The notes below the pieces were generated by a model. That model made no database searches. It saw only the letters and a list, made by a program, of their open reading frames with translations, and was not told the DNA's origin. This document shows, piece after piece, positions 9,150-18,219 of a stretch of 64,000 bases of DNA. Location of the stretch: positions 1-64,000 of the forward strand of contig NZ_MVHT01000015.1 in the NCBI RefSeq assembly GCF_002086275.1, in the 5' to 3' direction. This stretch comes from Mycobacterium intermedium. GTDB lineage: Bacteria; Actinomycetota; Actinomycetes; Mycobacteriales; Mycobacteriaceae. Position 1 is the stretch's first letter, and each line of letters starts with the position of its first letter. The position numbers and the translations under genes were made by a program.

Positions 9150-9584
9150 ATGAGAGATACCTGGCTTGAGCGCGACCTTCCGGTCCTCAGAGCTGCCATC
9201 GCTGTGTTTGAACGCGACGGCGACCCCATGGACATCGACGACATTGCAGCCGAGGCCGGCTTCGACACCGACACGACTCAACGTGCCCTCCGAGCCCTGA
9301 GCACCGAGCCGTTCTTCTCCGACGGCCGGGAAACCGGCAACGGCGACATCCTCTGGGTTGGGAAACCAACCGGCGCGGCCCTGCGCGTCGCCGGCCAGTG
9401 GCCCACAGCGGAAAACCTTCTGGAACGACTCGTCACCGCGCTCGAAGCAGCGGGTGAGGACGGAACCCGGACTCCTGAGGAGCGCGGGAAACTCCGGCAG
9501 ATCGCACTGGGACTGCGGACAGCCGCCGCGCAGATAGCCATCGGCGCACTCGGCAGCGCCGGCGGAAACCTGCTCAGAGGCTGA
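9150..9584 (+). CDS. Small winged-helix-like protein divergent from the RM operon
   Basis: A 144-residue protein of unknown function. Residues about 8-75 look like a winged helix (FERDGDPMDIDDIAAEAGFD, then TTQRALRALSTEPFF, then a beta wing ending WVGKPTGAALRVAGQWP). The second half is helical and ends in a weakly hydrophobic, glycine-rich tail (AAAQIAIGALGSAGGNLL). It is divergent from hsdM with 115 bp between starts, which suits either a regulator of the RM operon or an independent accessory gene. I recall similar unnamed actinobacterial proteins but cannot name a family. The tail could contact membrane or oligomerise. Confidence 0.6.
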   Translation: MRDTWLERDLPVLRAAIAVFERDGDPMDIDDIAAEAGFDTDTTQRALRALSTEPFFSDGRETGNGDILWVGKPTGAALRVAGQWPTAENLLERLVTALEAAGEDGTRTPEERGKLRQIALGLRTAAAQIAIGALGSAGGNLLRG

Positions 9585-9682
9585 CGCCACAACCTCCCGG
9601 GATTCCTCTTCGGGGACCTCCGGGCTCACCTCCCCGAGCCACCGCCAGCGCGTCCCGCCGCCCAAACACCCCCACAAACACA

Positions 9683-9714
9683 AAGGTCACGAACCATTTC
9701 TGGTTCGTGACCTT
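9683..9714 (-). terminator. Perfect 14-bp hairpin downstream of tRNA-Leu
   Basis: AAGGTCACGAACCA and its exact reverse complement are separated by 4 nt. On the minus strand the stem is followed by TGTGTTTGTG, moderately T-rich. It lies 32 bp beyond the 3' end of the tRNA-Leu gene, so it most likely terminates that transcript. It could also stop transcription arriving from the 9150-9584 gene. Confidence 0.65.
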
Positions 9715-9745
9715 CTGCGTCGCAGTTCGTGGAACTGCTCACACG

Positions 9746-9828
9746 TGGGCGAAGGGGGACTTGAACCCCCACGTCCCGAAGGACACTGGCACCTGAAGCC
9801 AGCGCGTCTGCCATTCCGCCACTCGCCC
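9746..9828 (-). tRNA. leuT: tRNA-Leu (anticodon CAG)
   Basis: The minus strand folds as a class II tRNA of 83 nt. The acceptor stem GGGCGAG pairs with TTCGCCC and the discriminator is A. The anticodon stem CTGGC/GCCAG encloses loop TTCAGGT, there is a variable arm (GTCC TTCG GGAC), and the T-arm is GGGGGTTCAAGTCCCCC. CCA is not encoded. In M. tuberculosis a tRNA-Leu also stands upstream of fhaA. The 3' end faces the restriction island, and tRNA 3' ends are common integration points. Confidence 0.97.
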
Positions 9829-10041
9829 GAAACAACCGAAGGACCATATCACTCTAGTGGCTGTCTGGTGGCGCCGCGCCTCGGCCTCCGCCTTTACCAC
9901 CGTCTGGGAGCAATTCTCAGGATTCTCACGGTGACGCTGCTCGACGAAGTCCCGATAGCATGGCTATTGACACGACATTCGTCGAGTCGTTTGCCAAACG
10001 GGGCGGAAAATATTCAGGACAAGTGGGGCGAGCGCTGAAGA

Positions 10042-11745
10042 ATGGGTAGCCAGAAAGGGCTCGTTCAGCGCATCGAGCGCAAACTCGAGGCGACCGTGGG
10101 GGATGCGTTTGCCCGGATGTTCGGCGGATCGATCGTGCCGCAGGAAGTCGAAGCCCTGCTGCGGCGCGAAGCGTCCGACGGCGTCCAGTCGCTGCAGGGA
10201 AATCGCCTTTTGGCGCCCAACGAATACATCATTACCCTCAGTAGGCACGACTTTGAGAAATTGGGATCCGACCCGGATCTCACGTCGAGCGCTTTTGCTC
10301 GGTACTTGGCGGACTATATCTACGAACAGGGGTGGCAAACGTATGGTGATGTGGTCGTCCGGTTCGAGCAGTCCACGAACCTGCACACCGGCCAGCTCCG
10401 CGCCCGCGGGGCTGTCAACCCCGACGTCGAGCCCCGCCCGACGCCCAGCGATTCCGCCCAGCCACAATCAAATCACGCGTTCGGCGCAGAACCAGGAGTA
10501 CGACCAATGACTGACAATCCCAGCTACCGCGGGCAGGGGCAGGGGCGGCCCGACGAATACTACGACGACCGCTACAGTCGTCCGCAGGACGACCCCCGCG
10601 GCCAGCAGGGTGGTCCCGGCGGGTATCCGCCGGAACCTGGCGGCTACCCGCCTCAGCAGAGCTACCAGCCGCCGCGGCCCGACCAGGGCGGCTACCCGGG
10701 GCAGCAGGGCGGCTACCAAGACCAAGGCGGATACGGCCAGCAGGGCGGCGGTTACGGCCAGCAGGGCGGCTACCAAGACCAGGGTGGCTGGGGCCAGCAG
10801 GGCGGCTACGGCCCGCAGGGGGGCCAGCAAGGCGGCTACCAAGAGGGTGGCTGGGGCCAGCAGGGTGGCTATCCGCAGCAGTCCTACGAGCCGCGTCCAC
10901 CCGCGCCCGCCGGTCCGCCTGGCGGCTACGGCCAGAACTACGACCAGGGCTACCAGCAAGGCGGGGGCTACGGCCAACCCGCCGGCGGTGGACAGCCCGG
11001 CTACGGCGGTTACGGCGATTACGGCCGCGAACCCGGGCGCCAGGACGAGGGCGGCTACCCGCCGGCGCCGCCGGCCGAACCGCAACGGCAGTCCTACCCC
11101 GACCAGGGTGGCGGCTACGACCAAGGTGGCGGTTATGAGCAGGCCGGCGGTTATGAGCAGGGCGGCGGCTACGAGCAGGGTGGCTACGACCAGGGCTACC
11201 AGCAAGGCGGCGCGGGCTACGGCCGGCAGGACTACGGCGGCGGCGCGGGCGACTACACCCAGTACGCCGACGCGTCGAACGCGGGCTACGCCCCGCCGGC
11301 CGGTGGGTACGGCGAGGTAGGTGGGCGCAGCGAGTACGACTACGGTCAGCAGACCCCGGACTACAGCCAGCCGCCCCCGGACTACGGTCAGCCGCCCACT
11401 GAGTACGCCCCAAGCGGCGGGTACGGCGGTTACGGGCCCGGCGGCTACGGGTCGCCGACCAAGACGGTCACCCTGCAGCTCGACGACGGCAGTGGCCGGA
11501 CCTATCAGCTGCGCGACGGCTCCAACATCATCGGCCGCGGCCAGGACGCCCAGTTCCGGTTGCCGGACACCGGCGTCTCACGCCGCCACCTGGAGATCCG
11601 TTGGGACGGGCAGGTCGCGCTGCTGTCGGACCTGAACTCCACCAACGGCACCACGGTCAACAACTCACCGGTGCAAGAGTGGGATTTGGCTGACGGAGAT
11701 GTCATCCGGCTGGGTCATTCCGAGATCATCGTCCGCATCCACTGA
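10042..11745 (+). CDS. fhaA: FHA-domain protein FhaA (DUF3662-FHA)
   Basis: A phosphothreonine-binding scaffold of the PknA/PknB cell-wall pathway. It is known in M. tuberculosis to bind phosphorylated MurJ pseudokinase domain. Residues 1-115 are the DUF3662 domain. Residues about 150-470 are low-complexity with many GGY/QGGY repeats. Residues about 475-567 are an FHA domain (RDGSNIIGRG, SRRHLEIRW, LNSTNGTTVN). It is somewhat longer than the 527 residues I recall for M. tuberculosis, the difference probably lying in the repeat zone. It is the first gene of the operon running to pknB. Confidence 0.95.
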   Translation: MGSQKGLVQRIERKLEATVGDAFARMFGGSIVPQEVEALLRREASDGVQSLQGNRLLAPNEYIITLSRHDFEKLGSDPDLTSSAFARYLADYIYEQGWQTYGDVVVRFEQSTNLHTGQLRARGAVNPDVEPRPTPSDSAQPQSNHAFGAEPGVRPMTDNPSYRGQGQGRPDEYYDDRYSRPQDDPRGQQGGPGGYPPEPGGYPPQQSYQPPRPDQGGYPGQQGGYQDQGGYGQQGGGYGQQGGYQDQGGWGQQGGYGPQGGQQGGYQEGGWGQQGGYPQQSYEPRPPAPAGPPGGYGQNYDQGYQQGGGYGQPAGGGQPGYGGYGDYGREPGRQDEGGYPPAPPAEPQRQSYPDQGGGYDQGGGYEQAGGYEQGGGYEQGGYDQGYQQGGAGYGRQDYGGGAGDYTQYADASNAGYAPPAGGYGEVGGRSEYDYGQQTPDYSQPPPDYGQPPTEYAPSGGYGGYGPGGYGSPTKTVTLQLDDGSGRTYQLRDGSNIIGRGQDAQFRLPDTGVSRRHLEIRWDGQVALLSDLNSTNGTTVNNSPVQEWDLADGDVIRLGHSEIIVRIH

Positions 11746-11846
11746 ACCGGTGCGCTCAAAGCTGCCGAGCCTCGATCCGCGTCGGCTGTCGCCCAAGTAT
11801 CGTGACTTTGCTGGGGTGAGCAGGTTCAGGACGGAAAGGACGCCAG

Positions 11847-12314
11847 ATGCAGGGGTTGGTACTGCAACTGTCGCGTGCCGGATTTCTAATGTTGTTGTGG
11901 CTTTTCATCTGGTCGGTGCTGCGCATCCTGCGGACCGATATCTACGCCCCGACCGGTGCGGTGATGGTCCGCCGCGGACTCACGTTGCGCGGCGGACACC
12001 TGCTGTCGCGTCAACGCCGCGACGTGGCGCGCTATCTTGTCGTGACCGAGGGGGCGCTGACAGGCGCTCGCATCACATTGAGTGGGCAGCCGGTGCTGAT
12101 CGGACGAGCTGACGACTCCACCCTGGTGTTGACCGACGACTACGCGTCGACTCGACATGCCCGACTTTCGCAGCGCGGTTCGGAATGGTATGTCGAAGAT
12201 CTAGGATCGACCAACGGCACTTACCTTGACAGGGCGAAGGTGACCACTGCGGTACGAGTTCCACTGGGAACGCCGGTTCGAATCGGCAAGACGGCAATCG
12301 AGTTGCGCCCGTGA
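11847..12314 (+). CDS. fhaB: FHA-domain membrane protein FhaB (FipA)
   Basis: The 155-residue protein has one N-terminal membrane segment (about residues 8-24) and a C-terminal FHA domain with LIGRADDSTLVL, STRHARLS and DLGSTNGTYLD. In mycobacteria it is reported to interact with FtsZ and FtsQ when phosphorylated by PknA, linking the kinases to division. Its stop overlaps the pstP start (GTGA), so the two are translationally coupled. Confidence 0.95.
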   Translation: MQGLVLQLSRAGFLMLLWLFIWSVLRILRTDIYAPTGAVMVRRGLTLRGGHLLSRQRRDVARYLVVTEGALTGARITLSGQPVLIGRADDSTLVLTDDYASTRHARLSQRGSEWYVEDLGSTNGTYLDRAKVTTAVRVPLGTPVRIGKTAIELRP

Positions 12315-13867
12315 CACTGGTACTGCGGTATGCGGCCCGCAGCGATCGCGGCCTGGTACGTGCCAACAACGAAGACTCCGTGTACGCGGGCGGCCGGTTG
12401 TTGGCGCTGGCGGACGGCATGGGCGGCCACGCCGCCGGCGAGGTCGCGTCCCAACTTGTCATCGCGGCGCTGGCTCCGCTGGACTACGACGACCCCGGTG
12501 GCGACCTGCTGGGCAAGCTCGAAGCGGCGGTACGCGCCGGGAATTCGGCGATCGCGGCGCAGGTCGAACAGGAACCCGAGCTGGAGGGCATGGGGACCAC
12601 GCTGACCGCGATCTTGTTCGCGGGTACGCAGCTGGGACTCGCCCACATCGGTGACTCGCGCGGCTACCTGTTCCGCGATGGCGAGCTCACCCAGATCACC
12701 AAGGACGACACCTTCGTCCAAACCCTGGTCGACGAGAATCGGATCACTCCGGAGGAGGCTCACAGCCACCCCCAACGCTCGCTGATCATGAAGGCACTGA
12801 CCGGCCACGAGGTCGAACCCGCCTTGACGATTCGCGAGGCGCGGGTCGGCGATCGGTACCTGCTGTGCTCGGACGGCTTGTCCGACCCCGTCAGCAACGA
12901 AACCATCGCCGAGGCGCTGCAGATCCCCGATGTAGCCGAAAGTGCTTACCGCTTGATCGAATTGGCGCTCCGTGGCGGCGGCCCGGACAACGTCACCGTG
13001 GTGGTCGCCGACGTCGTCGACGACGAATACGGCCAGACGCAGCCCATCCTGGCGGGTGCAGTAAGCGGTGACGAAGAAGAGTTGACGCTGCCGAACACCG
13101 CCGCCGGCCGTGCTTCTGCCATCAGCGCCCGCAAAGAATCGCCGAAGCGTGCTCCGCCCGCCGAGGTCGAAACGGTCGGCCGCTCCACCCGCTGGTCCCG
13201 CCGGCGGATGGCGCTGGTCGCCACACTCGTCGTGCTCGCGATACTGGTGGGCTTGTTCATCGCCCAACTGGTGATCCAGGGCAATTACTACGTCGCCGAA
13301 CGCGACGGCAAGGTCGCCGTGATTCAGGGGATACAGGGCTTGCCCCTGCAAAAGGCGGTGCTGGTCGGCTGCCTCAACGACCAGAATCAGTTCTCCGACG
13401 TTGCCTTCGACCAGCTCGGGGATCATCCCGAGTGTCGTCCGCTGACGCCGAAGGATCTTCGCGGCTCAGATCGAGAACAGCTCAAGAACGGTATTCCGGC
13501 CGCCGACCTGGATGCCGCGAGGAACACCCTGCGCGAACTGGCGAACAAGGCCCTGCCGCTGTGCCCGGGGCATGCCACAGCGCCGCCCGATCAGGCGCCG
13601 TCCACCCATAGCCGGGGAACGCCGGAGCCCACCCAGACGCTTCCGCCGGTGTCGGGCGCAACCACCACCGAGCCATCCCCTGCCACCACGACCCCGAACA
13701 CGGCTCCGTCCACAACCCCCAGCACGGCCCCGAGCGGCACCACCACGCCGCCCACCGGCACCACCACGGAGTCGCCTTCTGAGACGGCGGCACCGAGTGT
13801 GTCTACCGAGGTCGCACCGACAACAGTTCCACCGCAGCCGGGCATTGATTGCCGGGCGGCGGCATGA
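12311..13867 (+). CDS. pstP: PP2C-type Ser/Thr protein phosphatase PstP
   Basis: The phosphatase that reverses PknA/PknB phosphorylation. It has 518 residues. The PP2C domain (about 1-238) carries the metal-binding motifs RSDRGLVRANNEDS, ALADGMGGHAAGE, IGDSRGYLF and GGGPDNVTVVV. A membrane segment follows at about 297-319, then an extracytoplasmic region and a Thr/Pro-rich tail after about residue 430. It starts with GTG overlapping fhaB and ends overlapping rodA (ATGA). The metal ligands appear intact. Confidence 0.96.
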   Translation: MTLVLRYAARSDRGLVRANNEDSVYAGGRLLALADGMGGHAAGEVASQLVIAALAPLDYDDPGGDLLGKLEAAVRAGNSAIAAQVEQEPELEGMGTTLTAILFAGTQLGLAHIGDSRGYLFRDGELTQITKDDTFVQTLVDENRITPEEAHSHPQRSLIMKALTGHEVEPALTIREARVGDRYLLCSDGLSDPVSNETIAEALQIPDVAESAYRLIELALRGGGPDNVTVVVADVVDDEYGQTQPILAGAVSGDEEELTLPNTAAGRASAISARKESPKRAPPAEVETVGRSTRWSRRRMALVATLVVLAILVGLFIAQLVIQGNYYVAERDGKVAVIQGIQGLPLQKAVLVGCLNDQNQFSDVAFDQLGDHPECRPLTPKDLRGSDREQLKNGIPAADLDAARNTLRELANKALPLCPGHATAPPDQAPSTHSRGTPEPTQTLPPVSGATTTEPSPATTTPNTAPSTTPSTAPSGTTTPPTGTTTESPSETAAPSVSTEVAPTTVPPQPGIDCRAAA

Positions 13868-15273
13868 CGACGCAGCTCCCGGCGCCTGTAGCGGTGACGC
13901 CGCCGCTGCCTACGCGGCGGAACGCCGAACTGCTGTTGTTGTGCTTCGCCGCCGTCATCACCATCGCCGCCCTGCTGATCGTGGAGGTCAACCAGGAACG
14001 CGGTGTGCACTGGGACCTGGCCAGCTACGGTCTGGCATTCCTGACGTTGTTCGGCTTCGCGCATCTGGCCATCCGGCGGTTCGCCCCGTTCACCGATCCG
14101 CTGCTATTGCCGGTGGTCGCTCTGCTCAACGGGCTTGGCTTGGTGATGATCCACCGCCTGGATCTCACCGACCGCCAGGGCGGCCACCACGACCACCCCA
14201 GCGCCAACCAACAGATGCTGTGGACGTTGGTCGGGGTCACAGCCTTTGCCCTGGTGGTGACCCTGCTCAAGGACCACCGCCAGCTGGCGCGCTACGGCTA
14301 CATCTGCGGCCTCACCGGTCTCGTTCTGCTTGCGATACCAGGCCTGCTCCCGGCGAGTCTGTCCGAGCAGAACGGCGCCAAGATCTGGATTCGGCTGCCC
14401 GGCTTCTCGATCCAGCCTGCCGAGTTCGCCAAGATTCTGCTGCTGATCTTCTTCTGTGCCGTGTTGGTGGCCAAACGCGGGCTGTTCACCAGCGTTGGCA
14501 AACACGTGATGGGCCTGACCCTGCCCCGCCCGCGCGACCTGGCGCCGCTGCTGACGGCTTGGGTGGTTTCGGTGGGGGTGATGGTCTTTGAGAAGGACCT
14601 CGGCACCTCGCTGCTGTTCTACGCGTCGTTCCTGGTGGTCGTCTACCTGGCCACCCAGCGTTTCAGCTGGGTTGTGATCGGGCTGCTGTTGTTCGCCGGC
14701 GGAAGCGTGGTCGCCTATTTCTTGTTCGGCCATGTACGGGTCCGCGTACAGAACTGGCTGGACCCCTTCGCCGATCCCGACGGCAGCGGGTTCCAGATGG
14801 TGCAGGCGTTGTTCAGCTTCGCCACCGGGGGGATCTTCGGTACCGGCCTGGGCAACGGTCAACCTGACACCGTGCCGGCCGCGTCGACCGACTTCATCAT
14901 CGCCGCATTCGGCGAGGAGCTTGGCTTGGTGGGCCTGTCAGCCATTCTCATGCTCTACACCATCGTGATCGTCCGCGGTATGCGCACCGCGATCGCCACT
15001 CGGGACACCTTTGGCAAGCTGCTGGCCGCGGGTCTGGCGTCGACGTTGGCCATTCAGCTGTTCATCGTGGTCGGCGGTGTGACCCAGCTGATCCCGCTGA
15101 CCGGATTGACGACGCCGTGGATGTCCTACGGGGGATCGTCGCTGCTGGCCAACTACGTGCTGCTGGCCATTCTGGCGCGCATCTCGCACGCCGCCCGCCA
15201 GCCCATACGCACGCGCCCCCGTAAGAAGTCGCCCATTGCGGCGGCACGCACCGAGGTGATCGAGAAGGTATGA
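13864..15273 (+). CDS. rodA: Peptidoglycan glycosyltransferase RodA (SEDS family)
   Basis: An integral-membrane SEDS polymerase of elongation, partnered with PbpA. It has about 469 residues with roughly ten to twelve membrane helices. The C-terminal family signature is present (GLGNGQPDTVPAASTDFIIA, GLTTPWMSYGGSSLLANY). I chose the ATG at 13864, which overlaps the pstP stop as ATGA and gives the N-terminus MTTQLPAPVAV. An ATG at 13849 would extend it by five residues. The stop overlaps pbpA (ATGA). Confidence 0.95.
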   Translation: MTTQLPAPVAVTPPLPTRRNAELLLLCFAAVITIAALLIVEVNQERGVHWDLASYGLAFLTLFGFAHLAIRRFAPFTDPLLLPVVALLNGLGLVMIHRLDLTDRQGGHHDHPSANQQMLWTLVGVTAFALVVTLLKDHRQLARYGYICGLTGLVLLAIPGLLPASLSEQNGAKIWIRLPGFSIQPAEFAKILLLIFFCAVLVAKRGLFTSVGKHVMGLTLPRPRDLAPLLTAWVVSVGVMVFEKDLGTSLLFYASFLVVVYLATQRFSWVVIGLLLFAGGSVVAYFLFGHVRVRVQNWLDPFADPDGSGFQMVQALFSFATGGIFGTGLGNGQPDTVPAASTDFIIAAFGEELGLVGLSAILMLYTIVIVRGMRTAIATRDTFGKLLAAGLASTLAIQLFIVVGGVTQLIPLTGLTTPWMSYGGSSLLANYVLLAILARISHAARQPIRTRPRKKSPIAAARTEVIEKV

Positions 15274-16745
15274 ACGCCTCTTTGCGCCGGATCTCGGTGG
15301 CCGTGATGGCGTTGATCGTCCTGCTGCTGCTCAACGCCACGATGACGCAGGTCTTCACCGCCGACGGCTTGCGCGCCGATCCCCGCAACCAGCGGGTACT
15401 GCTCGACGAGTACTCCCGCCAGCGGGGCCAGATCACCGCGGCCGGACAGTTGCTCGCCTACTCGGTGTCCACCGACAGCCGATTCCGGTTCCTGCGGGTT
15501 TACCCCAACCCCGCGGTGTTCGCGCCGGTGACCGGTTTCTACTCGTTGCGCTATTCCAGCGCCGGCCTCGAACGTGCCGAAGACCTGCTACTGAACGGCT
15601 CCGATCAACGATTGTTCGGCCGTCGCCTGGCCGACTTCTTCACCGGCCGCGACCCGCGCGGCGGCAATGTCGACACCACGATCAACCCGCGCATTCAGCA
15701 AGTCGCGTGGGACGCCATGGAGCAAGGATGCGGCGGCCCATGCAAGGGATCGGTCGTCGCGCTGGAACCGTCGACGGGCAAGATCCTGGCGCTGGTGTCC
15801 GCGCCGTCCTACGATCCCAACCTGCTGGCCTCGCACAACGCGGAAGTGCAAGCGCAGGCATGGCAGGAGTTGCGCGACAACCCCAACTCGCCGTTGACGA
15901 ACCGCGCGATCTCCGAGACCTATCCGCCCGGATCCACGTTCAAGGTGATCACCACCGCAGCCGCACTTGCTGCGGGTCTCACCGAGAACGAGCAATTGAC
16001 GGCCGCGGCCAAGATTCCGCTGCCCAACAGCACCGCCACGTTGGAGAACTACGGCGGCCAACCGTGCGGTTCGGGACCAACCGTGACTCTGACCGAAGCC
16101 TTCAGCAGGTCGTGCAACACCTCGTTTGTCCAGCTCGGCATGCGCCTCGGTCCCGACGCTCTGCGCAGCATGGCGCAGGCGTTCGGGTTCGACACCAACC
16201 CCAACCCGATCCCGCTGCAGGTCGCTGAGTCGACCATCGGGCCTATCCCCGACACCGCCGCGTTGGGCATGTCGAGCATCGGGCAGAAGGACGTCGCCGT
16301 GACGCCGCTGCAGAACGCTCAGGTGGCGGCGACGATCGCAAACGGCGGGGTTGTCATGCGGCCCTATCTCATCGACAGCCTCAAGGGTCCCGACCTGTCG
16401 AATATCAGCACAACAGCCCCCACGCAGCAGCGCCGCGCAGTGTCACCGCAGGTCGCCGCTAAGCTAACAGAGCTGATGATCGGCGCCGAGAAATCCGCAC
16501 AGCAGAAAGGGGCCATCCCCGGCGTGCAGATCGCATCCAAGACTGGTACCGCAGAGCACGGCACCGACCCTCGTCACACGCCACCGCACGCGTGGTACAT
16601 CGCCTTCGCACCGGCGAATGCGCCGAAGGTGGCCGTCGCGGTGCTGGTCGAGAACGGGGGCGACCGCCTCTCCGCGACGGGGGGTGCGCTCGCCGCGCCG
16701 ATAGGGCGGGCCGTGATTGAAGCCGCTTTGCAGGGGGGACCATGA
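15270..16745 (+). CDS. pbpA: Class B penicillin-binding protein PbpA
   Basis: Peptidoglycan transpeptidase working with RodA, 491 residues. It has an N-terminal anchor (about 8-24), a dimerisation or pedestal region, and a transpeptidase domain with STFK (nucleophile S222, K225), SCN (281-283) and KTG (424-426), all in the expected order. The start overlaps rodA. In M. tuberculosis, as I recall, its stop overlaps the pknA start by four bases. Here an extra 130 bp separates them (see the MIRU-like element). Confidence 0.96.
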   Translation: MNASLRRISVAVMALIVLLLLNATMTQVFTADGLRADPRNQRVLLDEYSRQRGQITAAGQLLAYSVSTDSRFRFLRVYPNPAVFAPVTGFYSLRYSSAGLERAEDLLLNGSDQRLFGRRLADFFTGRDPRGGNVDTTINPRIQQVAWDAMEQGCGGPCKGSVVALEPSTGKILALVSAPSYDPNLLASHNAEVQAQAWQELRDNPNSPLTNRAISETYPPGSTFKVITTAAALAAGLTENEQLTAAAKIPLPNSTATLENYGGQPCGSGPTVTLTEAFSRSCNTSFVQLGMRLGPDALRSMAQAFGFDTNPNPIPLQVAESTIGPIPDTAALGMSSIGQKDVAVTPLQNAQVAATIANGGVVMRPYLIDSLKGPDLSNISTTAPTQQRRAVSPQVAAKLTELMIGAEKSAQQKGAIPGVQIASKTGTAEHGTDPRHTPPHAWYIAFAPANAPKVAVAVLVENGGDRLSATGGALAAPIGRAVIEAALQGGP

Positions 16746-16875
16746 GCCCGCGTAGGCGAACGCCGTTGGTGACCGCAAGCGTGGCGACGCCACGCGCAGC
16801 GGGTCGCCACGTGGTGTGCCCAGTGAGGATCGCAGCGCGGAACGCGCGAGGACCGGAGCGAGCGGGAGGCAAGCC
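16746..16875 (+). repeat. MIRU-like insertion between pbpA and pknA
   Basis: 130 bp lie between the ATGA holding the pbpA stop (16742-16745) and the ATGA that starts pknA (16876-16879). Both boundaries read similarly: ATGAGCCCGCGT on the left and ATGAGTCCCCGCGT on the right. The interior includes GTGAGGATCGCAGCGCG and GAGCGGGAGGC, which resemble what I remember of mycobacterial interspersed repetitive units. Those are proposed to insert at stop-start overlaps. The last part supplies the pknA ribosome-binding site (GGGAGG) and keeps an in-frame GTG at 16816. Identification as a MIRU is inference. Confidence 0.5.
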
Positions 16876-18219
16876 ATGAGTCCCCGCGTTGGGGTGACGC
16901 TGTCCGGCAGATACCGCCTCCAGCGCCTCATCGCCACCGGTGGCATGGGCCAGGTATGGGAAGCGGTGGACAGCCGGCTGGGGCGCCGCGTTGCGGTCAA
17001 AGTACTCAAGCAGGAGTTTTCCCAAGACCCTGAGTTCATCGAGCGGTTCCGCGCCGAAGCGCGCACCACCGCCATGCTGAACCACCCCGGCATCGCTCAG
17101 GTGCACGACTACGGCGAGAGCGCCATGGACGGGGAGGGCCGGACGGCCTACCTGGTGATGGAGCTGGTCAACGGCGAGCCGCTGAACTCCGTGCTCAAGC
17201 GCACCGGGCGGCTCTCGCTGCGGCACGCGCTCGACATGCTCGAGCAGACCGGCCGCGCTCTGCAACTCGCGCACGCCAACGGTCTGGTGCACCGCGACGT
17301 CAAGCCCGGCAACATCCTGATCACCCCGACCGGCCAGGTGAAGATCACCGACTTCGGTATCGCCAAGGCCGTCGACGCGGCGCCGGTGACCCAGACCGGC
17401 ATGGTCATGGGCACCGCCCAGTACATCGCCCCCGAGCAGGCCCTGGGTCACGACGCAACCCCAGCTAGCGACGTGTATGCCCTGGGCGTCGTTGGCTACG
17501 AGGCGCTTTGCGGCAAGCGGCCGTTCAGCGGTGACGGGGCCTTGACCGTCGCGATGAAGCACATCAAGGAACCTCCGCCGCCGTTGCCGGCCGATCTGCC
17601 GGCCAACGTGCGGGAGCTCATCGAGATCACCATGGCCAAGAATCCGAGCATGCGGTACCGCAGCGGCGGCCCGTTCGCCGACGCGGTCGCCGCAGTGCGG
17701 GCCGGCCGTCGCCCCCCAAGGCCGAGCCAGTCGCCGCCGGCGGGCCGCGCTGCGCCGGCGGCAATTCCGTCGGCGACGCCGGCGCGGGTGGCGCCCGCTC
17801 CCAGCACCACTCGGACCACGGGGTCGCGCCGGGCGGCCACGGCGCACCGTCCGCCACCGGCCCGCCGCACCTTCTCGTCAGGTCAGCGCGCGCTGTTGTG
17901 GGCCGCCGGGGTGCTCGGGGCGCTGGCGATCATCATCGCGGTGCTCATCGTCATCAACTCCAACGCCGAAACCAACGAGCCGGCGACCACCGTCACCCAG
18001 ACGGAGCCGGCGCCGGCCACCAGCACCCCGGTCGGCTCCGGCCCCGCGCCTGGTGTAGGGCGAAATTGGACGGACGGCCAACAGCCAGGTACTCCTGGGA
18101 TAAACAACAATGAGCCCGGCTTCCGCCCTGCCTCCGTGACGCCTGGGGCCGACCCGGTGAGGGTTGATCACCCATTCCGTCTATCGGGGTCGCCGGCCCG
18201 ATATGAGTCAGTGCAATGA
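16876..18219 (+). CDS. pknA: Transmembrane Ser/Thr protein kinase PknA
   Basis: An essential kinase controlling growth and division. The ATG at 16876 is chosen because [16 protein letters not shown] matches the PknA N-terminus and GAGCGGGAGG lies just upstream. A GTG at 16816 would add 20 residues from the MIRU-like element. The roughly 447-residue protein has a kinase domain (about 13-275: glycine loop [26 protein letters not shown], a Thr-rich activation loop). A Pro/Ala-rich linker, one membrane helix ([20 protein letters not shown]) and a short outer tail follow. Its stop overlaps the pknB start (ATGA). Confidence 0.95.
   Translation: MSPRVGVTLSGRYRLQRLIATGGMGQVWEAVDSRLGRRVAVKVLKQEFSQDPEFIERFRAEARTTAMLNHPGIAQVHDYGESAMDGEGRTAYLVMELVNGEPLNSVLKRTGRLSLRHALDMLEQTGRALQLAHANGLVHRDVKPGNILITPTGQVKITDFGIAKAVDAAPVTQTGMVMGTAQYIAPEQALGHDATPASDVYALGVVGYEALCGKRPFSGDGALTVAMKHIKEPPPPLPADLPANVRELIEITMAKNPSMRYRSGGPFADAVAAVRAGRRPPRPSQSPPAGRAAPAAIPSATPARVAPAPSTTRTTGSRRAATAHRPPPARRTFSSGQRALLWAAGVLGALAIIIAVLIVINSNAETNEPATTVTQTEPAPATSTPVGSGPAPGVGRNWTDGQQPGTPGINNNEPGFRPASVTPGADPVRVDHPFRLSGSPARYESVQ

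Noticed and set aside
7400..9169. 589-codon open frame on the + strand
   Set aside because: It is exactly antisense to hsdM, which has complete methylase motifs. Long antisense frames are expected in high-GC DNA.
10640..11220. Repetitive DNA resembling a repeat array or CRISPR
   Set aside because: The repeats are codon-level GGY/QGG units inside fhaA, without constant repeat length or spacers.
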